Shown: in pieces, positions 58,381 through 64,000 of the stretch
Layout of the letters: each line of letters starts with the position of its first letter
Position numbering within the stretch: the first letter of the stretch is position 1
Origin: Vitis vinifera
Taxonomy: Eukaryota; Streptophyta; Magnoliopsida; Vitales; Vitaceae
DNA length: 64,000 nucleotides
Assembly (NCBI RefSeq): GCF_030704535.1
Contig: NC_081820.1
Span: 22,705,001-22,769,000, forward strand
Direction: 5' to 3'
Program-made: the position numbers and the translations under genes
The notes under the pieces: model-generated
Database searches by the model: none
What the model was told of the DNA's origin: nothing
Seen by the model: the letters and a program-made list of their open reading frames with translations, nothing else

Positions 58381-59035
58381 CTAATATTTTGCTTTTTCAA
58401 AAAATTTAAAGTTATACGAGTGAGAACCATATTTTTTGAGGGAAAAGTTTTTCGCACTCACAAGACATAGCGTAGTTACAATAATATTTCCACTTTAAAG
58501 TGTTTATAGTGAAAATGTTTTCTTTGAAAGTGTTTACAGGATAATCATGTATAGTTGTTGAAAACCTTCTAAATGACTTTTCGCGTCAATTCTTTGAAAA
58601 ATATAGAGTTATAAAATCCGCATCGAATCGAGAAATCAACATAAAAGACAGCCCCACCGACCGCAGAGAAAGAAGACAAGGACAACCCTCATGCTTCTAT
58701 GGCTAAATATCAGGACCCTTTCCTCAATTCTCTCACCACATTTTGGGGTAGATTGGTAGCTAGGAAGGCCAACAAGAATTCAATATATACGTTGGTAGCT
58801 GGGAAGGCTTATTTATCTCATTCATTGAATGGCTGAGGAGGGATTACGATTTTATTTATTTTTTAATCATTCTCATAAAAAAAAAATATATTTCATTACT
58901 GTTAGAAATTGATGCCCATGCTATCAGATCATAAGGATGTTTGAAACCTTGGAATAAAAAATAAGACTCAAATAGTAGCGTGTAGACACGGTCCTTTTCT
59001 TTCATCCATACAAGGAAACCAAAAGAGAAGTAACA
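58381..59035. other. 3' flank of the second MATE copy
   Basis: From about 58700 it matches 52840-53230 (CCTCAATTCTCTCACCACATTTTGGGG), with a small internal duplication of the GATTGGTAGCT phrase. No gene. Confidence 0.55.
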
Positions 59036-60441
59036 TCATACATCATCGTCTTCAATCCGCTGTCCTCCCCACTTCTGCATCCTCTCTGTTGTTTGCTCTA
59101 CCTGCAATCAATTCAGTTTCAATATCCATCAGCAACACTCTTACTTAATCTAGTTCTGAGCCCTTTTTTTTCAGTCTTTCTGTTTACAGAACTGGATTGT
59201 GAACCATGGGATGCAAATTGCAAAAGCCATAATGCAGGCTCAAAGGTCAAGCTGTTCACCTCCCTGTTCCAGTTGGTTCGGTATACTATGAACAATAGTA
59301 TCAATGTCTGCGAAGCAGTTCCACATATCATGCCCCCCCAAAGTCCCTGCACTCACAAAACCCGCTACAATGATTTAATTCCGAAACCGATTTGTCAACA
59401 ATTCTTGGGAGGAGAAGTTCCATGGAGAGAAAAATTCACCTGCACCCCAAAGCATCACAGCCGATGCAAGTGAAAGCCGAACAAAAGCCCAAATCTCCCT
59501 GAAATCCGACCACGTTAATCCTGTCCATCCTTCTTTGCACCAACCGATTGCATAGACCACTTGAGCCACGGCGATCACCCAATTGGAGATGTCATAAGCT
59601 ATGGCTGCACCAGTCGTGCCCCAACCGAACACAAAAATGAAGACCGCAAGCAAGCCAATGTCCAGGATTAGAGCCACAAAACAGATAGTTGCTTGCACAT
59701 TCACCTTACTTTGGGCTTGAAGGAACTTCTGGGTGGGGAAGATGATGGCAAGCGAGAACAATTGAGGAATGGTTTCGATAGTGAATTGTCCAGCAAGATC
59801 AGCTATCTCGTCTTCTTGCCCAAGGACCTTTAGGGTTGGGGTGGCAAAGATGTATATTGGCAAGAGGATGATACAGGTTACTAATAGAATTATCCATGAT
59901 CTCTGCAAGTAAACCCCAAGCAACTGGACTTGTCCAGCACCATAAGCTTGTCCACATAAGGTCTCCAGCGCACTCCCCATACCAAGCTACAAATTTGAAA
60001 GTAGATTCAGAATCAAAATCTGTTTGTTTCATCAGAAAATGAAATCAAGGAAAATGACAGTATTGATTCAAAACAATGCAAGATTTTTCATTCCCAACTC
60101 GTTATTCCAAGTTCCCGTTTCTTCTTTAACTGCTCCAGAAGCTTTCTGGAATTTCTCATCAACAAAGCACAAATTTTTCTTATAATGCAAACATGATATT
60201 AATGAGTTTCTAGAATCTTTCCCCTTTTAAGTTTAAAATAAAAAATTGAACTCAGGTATTCTTAATGGCTCTGTTTGCTTGTTCGGAAAATGAAGGAAAA
60301 GAAAAATAAGAACATTTTGAAATTTAATTAACTAAGAAACCCATTAATATCAACCGTCCTGAATTCCAAAATTTTCAGGTTCAGCACTTAATTGTGATCG
60401 AAAAATTGGGTTTGATCTTTTCACGATCAAGAAACAGAAAC

Positions 60442-60495
<54 letters not shown>

Positions 60496-60600
60496 AAGAA
60501 TCAAGTCATTAACCAAAATAATTTATTTTTATGCATGTTTTACTTTCTCCGCATTCTTAGATGAGGTAACCAAGAGTCTGACTAACTCACAAGTCTAAAG
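59036..60600 (-). pseudogene. MATE (DTX35-like) pseudogene
   Basis: Exon 7 (59101-59036) and exon 6 (59346-59260) are intact copies of those of the first MATE gene. Exon 2 (from 59986) runs normally to LASAVML and is then joined directly at about 59447 to the last bases of exon 5 (GGGTGCAG and its donor). The end of exon 2, exons 3 and 4 and nearly all of exon 5 are therefore missing, a deletion of about 820 bp relative to the first gene. The fused exon is 547 bp, which puts exons 6 and 7 out of frame. Intron 1 is recognisable to about 60600, but exon 1 is absent and a hAT-like fragment stands in its place. It is a dead copy, though coding similarity to the first gene remains very high. Confidence 0.9.
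60442..60495. repeat. (GAT)18 microsatellite
   Basis: Eighteen uninterrupted GAT triplets in the intron 1 relic of the MATE pseudogene. The same place in the first MATE gene (55510-55540) has only mixed AAT/GAT triplets. Confidence 0.95.
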
Positions 60601-60611
60601 AACGAAAAAAG

Positions 60612-61400
60612 TTATGTTTTTAGAACTCGATCGATTATTAAATTAAAAAATTATCGATTCACAGTTTATTAATTAAACCACGATGATGACGCTATATATA
60701 TATAATTTTAATATTATTAAAATTTAAAACATTTATAAAAAATTTAAATATATATAATTTAAAATTTTAATAAAATAAAATATTTATAAGTAATTAAATA
60801 TATATAAAAATAAAATTAAAAATTTAACAGTATGTCATTTTTATATTTAATATATCAAATTAAATGACAGAAAAAAATATAAATATATTTTTAAAAATCC
60901 CCAAAAAATTTTAGATAATCCAATTTTAGGCGCATTTACGCTCATTTTTCAGAAAAGCCATCTGCACCCTCCATTTTCATACTTGACCTCCACCCATAGT
61001 TTATAAAACAAAACCCAAAAAACCGTCAATTTCTTCACCACCCGCCGCCTCTTTCCCCTATTTCTCTTCTTCTTTTCCAGTTCTTCTTCTAGTTGCTCCC
61101 TTTCTCTTCTTCTTCTCCGTTTCCTCTTCCAGCCGCTTGCTCCCCTTTTTGGCTTTTTCCCCCTTTCTATTCTTCTTCTCCATTTCTTCTCTTTTCTTTT
61201 CTTTCTTTCCCTCTCTCTCTCTCTCTCTCTCATCATACCCACGCCTACCCTGACCAGCGGCCACCTCACCGTCGGCAGCAACTCAAGCGTGACTACCGAT
61301 GCCCGACCAGCAATGTCCCATTCCCACCATATCGCTATCTCTCATAAAAAAATAAAAAATAAAAAGGACATGCAGTGAACCGTTCGGTTCACAACAAATC
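60612..61400 (-). mobile_element. Truncated relative of the 44.3-kb hAT-like element
   Basis: The left end ATGTTTTTAGAACTCGATCG with TTATCGATTCACAGTTTATT-type sequence equals the right end of the 44.3-kb element in reverse. The other end fades near GAACCGTTCGGTTCAC (about 61380) without a terminal repeat. It contains a C/T-rich stretch (61040-61240, including (CT)n) whose open frames on both strands are not genes. Confidence 0.6.
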
Positions 61401-61750
61401 GTGTATTTTCATCCAAATCAGAAAAACCCGTTTAGTAATGATTGCATCATTTAAGTGTTAAAAATGGTAAAATAACTTTCAAATGCATTTTATTTTACCT
61501 CAAAACCCTCATTTTATATAAAAAATATTTTCTAAAATTAATTTTCTGCCCGCATTTTTGGGGGTAGAATGGTAGCTAGGAAGGCTTTCTTATCTCATTC
61601 ATTGTTTTGTTGCGAGGGATTGAAACCTTGGAATAGAAAATAAGCCTCAAATGGTAGACCTCAACAATGATCTTACAAGACCTCAAAATCACATAAGCAG
61701 ACACGGGTTTTTTCTTTCATCCATACAGGGAAACCAAAAGAGAAGTGACA

Positions 61751-63460
61751 TCATACATCATCGGCTTCAATCCGTTGTCCTCCCCACTTCTGCATCCTCT
61801 CTGTTGTTTGCTCTACCTGCAATCAATTCAGTTTCAATATCCATCAGCAAGTCTCTTAATCAATTCAGTTTACAAAACTGGATTGTGAAGTATGGGATGC
61901 AGACTCAGAGGTCAAGCTGCTCACCTCCTTGTTCCAGTTGGTTCTGTATACTATGAACAATAGTATCAGTGTCTGCAAAGCAGCACCACATATCATGCCC
62001 CCCCAAAGTCCCTGCACTCACAAAACCCATTATAATGATTTAATTCCGAAACCCGAATTATTAACAATTCTTAGTGGGTGAAGTTCCATGGAGAGAAAAA
62101 TTCACCTGCACCCCCAAATTTGCTTTGTAACCTAGAAGGTAGCCTAGAGGGATTCCAAGAATGTAGTAGCAGCCCAAGTTGATGTAAGCCACCAAGGCTT
62201 GCCATCCGCCTCCGACGGCAACGCCTATAACAAAAAAGGAATTATGAAGGTGAGGCGGCCAAGAAGACACCCCATGAGGGCTATGCTATGACACAAGTAG
62301 TACATATGGAGAAGTGAAAAGCCGATACCTGAAATCACTGGCTGCATACTGTTAAGAAGCATGGTGATACCAAGAAGATATGCTAGGTGAGAAACAGCCT
62401 CTTGCATTTCCTTGTTGCTAGTGAAAATGAAGGCAATGTAGTCTCTAGCTAACAAGACCACCACCATGCACAAAATCCCAATAAGGAGAGACTGAGAGAC
62501 TGCGACATAGACAGAGTACTTGGCTGCTCTTGGATGTCCATATCCGAGCTCATTGGAGACCCGAATGCTGAAAATTAAGCAAAAAAAGAAATCCAACATA
62601 TCCACAAGATGCACTGATGTACAACATGCCTCATAGCACAAAAATTATTGAAGGAGAACAGCTTAGGTGTTGTACCTTAGAGCAGCATTCATCCCAATGA
62701 ACAACATGGCCTCCCACCCATTAAAATTCATGCTAAAACATATCAGATAAATGGTTAAATCAAAAGCAGAAAACCAAAAGCATATGTTCATTAGTCATTA
62801 TTTCAGAGAAGGAATGGAGGAATGGTGATCTCACCAAATAGAAAGGGACCCAACCGCAATGACTGCATTTTGAAGGTGTCCAGTGAGAAGGATTATGATC
62901 ATAAAATACCATATCTCTAGGCAGAGCATCACAGCTGAGGCAAGTGAAAGCCGAACAAAAGCCCAAATCTCCCTGAAAGCCGACCATGTTAATCCTGTCC
63001 ATCCTTCTTTGCACCAACCGATAGCATAGACAACTTGAGACACGGCAATCATCCAATTCGATATGTCATAAGCTATGGCTGCACCAGTCGTGCCCCAACC
63101 GAACACAAAAATGAAGACCACAAGCATTCCAATGTGCAGGATTAGAGCCACAAAAGCAATAGTTGCTTGCACATTCACCTTGCTTTGGGCTTGAAGGAAC
63201 TTCTGGGTGGGGAAACTGATGGCGAGCGAGAACAATTGAGGAATGGTTTCGATAGTGAATTGTCCTGCAAGATCAGCTATCTCGTCTTCTTGCCCGAGGG
63301 CCTTCAAGATTGGGCTGGCAAAGATGTATATTGGCAAGAGGATGATACAGGTTACCAATAGAATTATCCATGATCTCTGCAAGTATACCCCAAGCAACTG
63401 GACTTGTCCAGCTCCAAAAGCTTGACCACATAATGTCTCCAGTGCACTCCCCATACCAAG
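61751..63460 (-). CDS. DTX35: MATE transporter, DETOXIFICATION 35-like (partial; exon 1 outside window)
   Basis: Exons 2-7 are present and open: 63460-62835, 62732-62676, 62567-62329, 62224-62106, 62011-61925 and 61816-61751. They have the same sizes and phases as the first MATE gene (626, 57, 239, 119, 87 and 66 bp) and encode the C-terminal 397 residues. Differences include [13 protein letters not shown] in exon 3 and [11 protein letters not shown] at the end, so it is a distinct paralogue. With an intron 1 like that of the first copy (858 bp), exon 1 would begin near 64320, beyond the edge. No defect is visible. Confidence 0.92.
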
Positions 63461-64000
63461 CTACAAATGTGTAAGTTGATTAAAAATCTGTTTGTTTCAT
63501 CAGAAAATGAAATCAAGGAAAATGACAGTTTTGATTCAGAACAATGCAAAATTTCCATTCCCAACTTTTCTTCTTTAACTTCTCCTCAGCAATCAAAGGA
63601 AGCCTTGGAGAATTTTTCTTCAACAGAGTACAAATTTTCTTGTCATGAAAATTTCTAGATTATTTCCCCTGATATACTTCAAAATGATTATTGCTAAGTA
63701 TAAGCCAAGTTTTGTTTTGGACCCAAGTAAATTCATTTGAAACCAGAAAAAATAAAATTTTTGAAAGCAAAAGTTGAACTCAGTTACTCTTAAATGGCTC
63801 GAGAAAATGAAGGAAAAGAAAACAAGGAAAATTTTGAAATTTTCATTATTTAAGAGCCTGAACCCTTCTTCTCTCCAAAGGAAAACAGAATCTGAAAATT
63901 TTGGAAATTTTCAGGTTCAGCAATTAATTGTGACATACACTTGGGGGTTGATTTTTCATGATTAAGAGCAGTGTTTTAAAAAACACTTTTAATATTTTTA
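63461..64000 (-). other. Intron 1 of the third MATE gene
   Basis: Resembles intron 1 of the other copies up to about 63960 (TGAAAATTTTCAGGTTCAGCA). The last 40 bp begin a MITE-like tail (GTGTTTTAAAAAACACTTTT). Confidence 0.7.

Noticed and set aside
60442-60495. CRISPR-like or regulatory meaning of the (GAT)18 tract
   Set aside because: A plain microsatellite; this is plant nuclear DNA and there are no spacers.
60949-61347. Basic (Arg/Glu/Lys-rich) and Ser/Pro/Phe-rich frames
   Set aside because: Opposite readings of a CT/GA-rich low-complexity tract inside a truncated hAT-like element.

Overview
This is nuclear DNA of a flowering plant, most likely a woody eudicot and plausibly grapevine (Vitis). 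The clues are AT-rich intergenic DNA with many MITE-like repeats, introns with GT/AG borders, a cuticle-type BAHD acyltransferase (DCR), a fibrillarin gene with box C/D snoRNAs in its fifth intron, and tandem MATE transporter genes. The species is an inference; the plant origin is not in doubt.

Layout. 1-1870: 5' end of a minus-strand gene for a charged protein, with a 5'UTR intron. 1.9-9.5 kb: nested repeats, in which a MITE-like element carries a hAT-type insertion and a broken Ty3/gypsy fossil containing four 317-bp repeats and an inverted minisatellite. 10.2-13.0 kb: DCR (minus, two exons). 13.3-19.2 kb: MITE-like DNA and a decayed Ty1/copia fossil. 19.3-23.0 kb: UPF0496 gene (minus, two exons). 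25.3-26.0 kb: B3-domain gene (plus). 28-38.9 kb: a patchwork of direct and inverted segmental duplications holding an intact SRC2-like C2 gene (29.9-30.7 kb), an orphan 3' exon of plastid RPL31 (34.5 kb), a clean solo LTR (35.8-37.6 kb) and a B3 gene fragment (38.7 kb).

40.4-42.4 kb: the most unusual locus. A complete DCR-type BAHD reading frame is joined in frame behind the promoter and C2 domain of the SRC2-like gene, giving a predicted 593-residue C2-BAHD protein with both BAHD motifs intact. Both parents are in this window, and the chimera retains the DCR intron, so it arose by DNA rearrangement rather than retroposition.

43.6-45.6 kb: a tandem array of palindromic units of about 120 bp, split by a hAT-like element with a perfect 8-bp target duplication. 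46.1-50.7 kb: fibrillarin (seven exons) with two U60-like snoRNAs in intron 5. 51.8 kb: tRNA-Leu(CAA). 53.2-64.0 kb: three tandem minus-strand MATE (DTX35-like) copies: one complete, one broken by internal deletion, one running off the right edge.

The themes are cuticle and secondary-metabolite chemistry (DCR, C2-BAHD, MATE), rRNA modification (fibrillarin and its snoRNAs), and local duplication with gene fusion.
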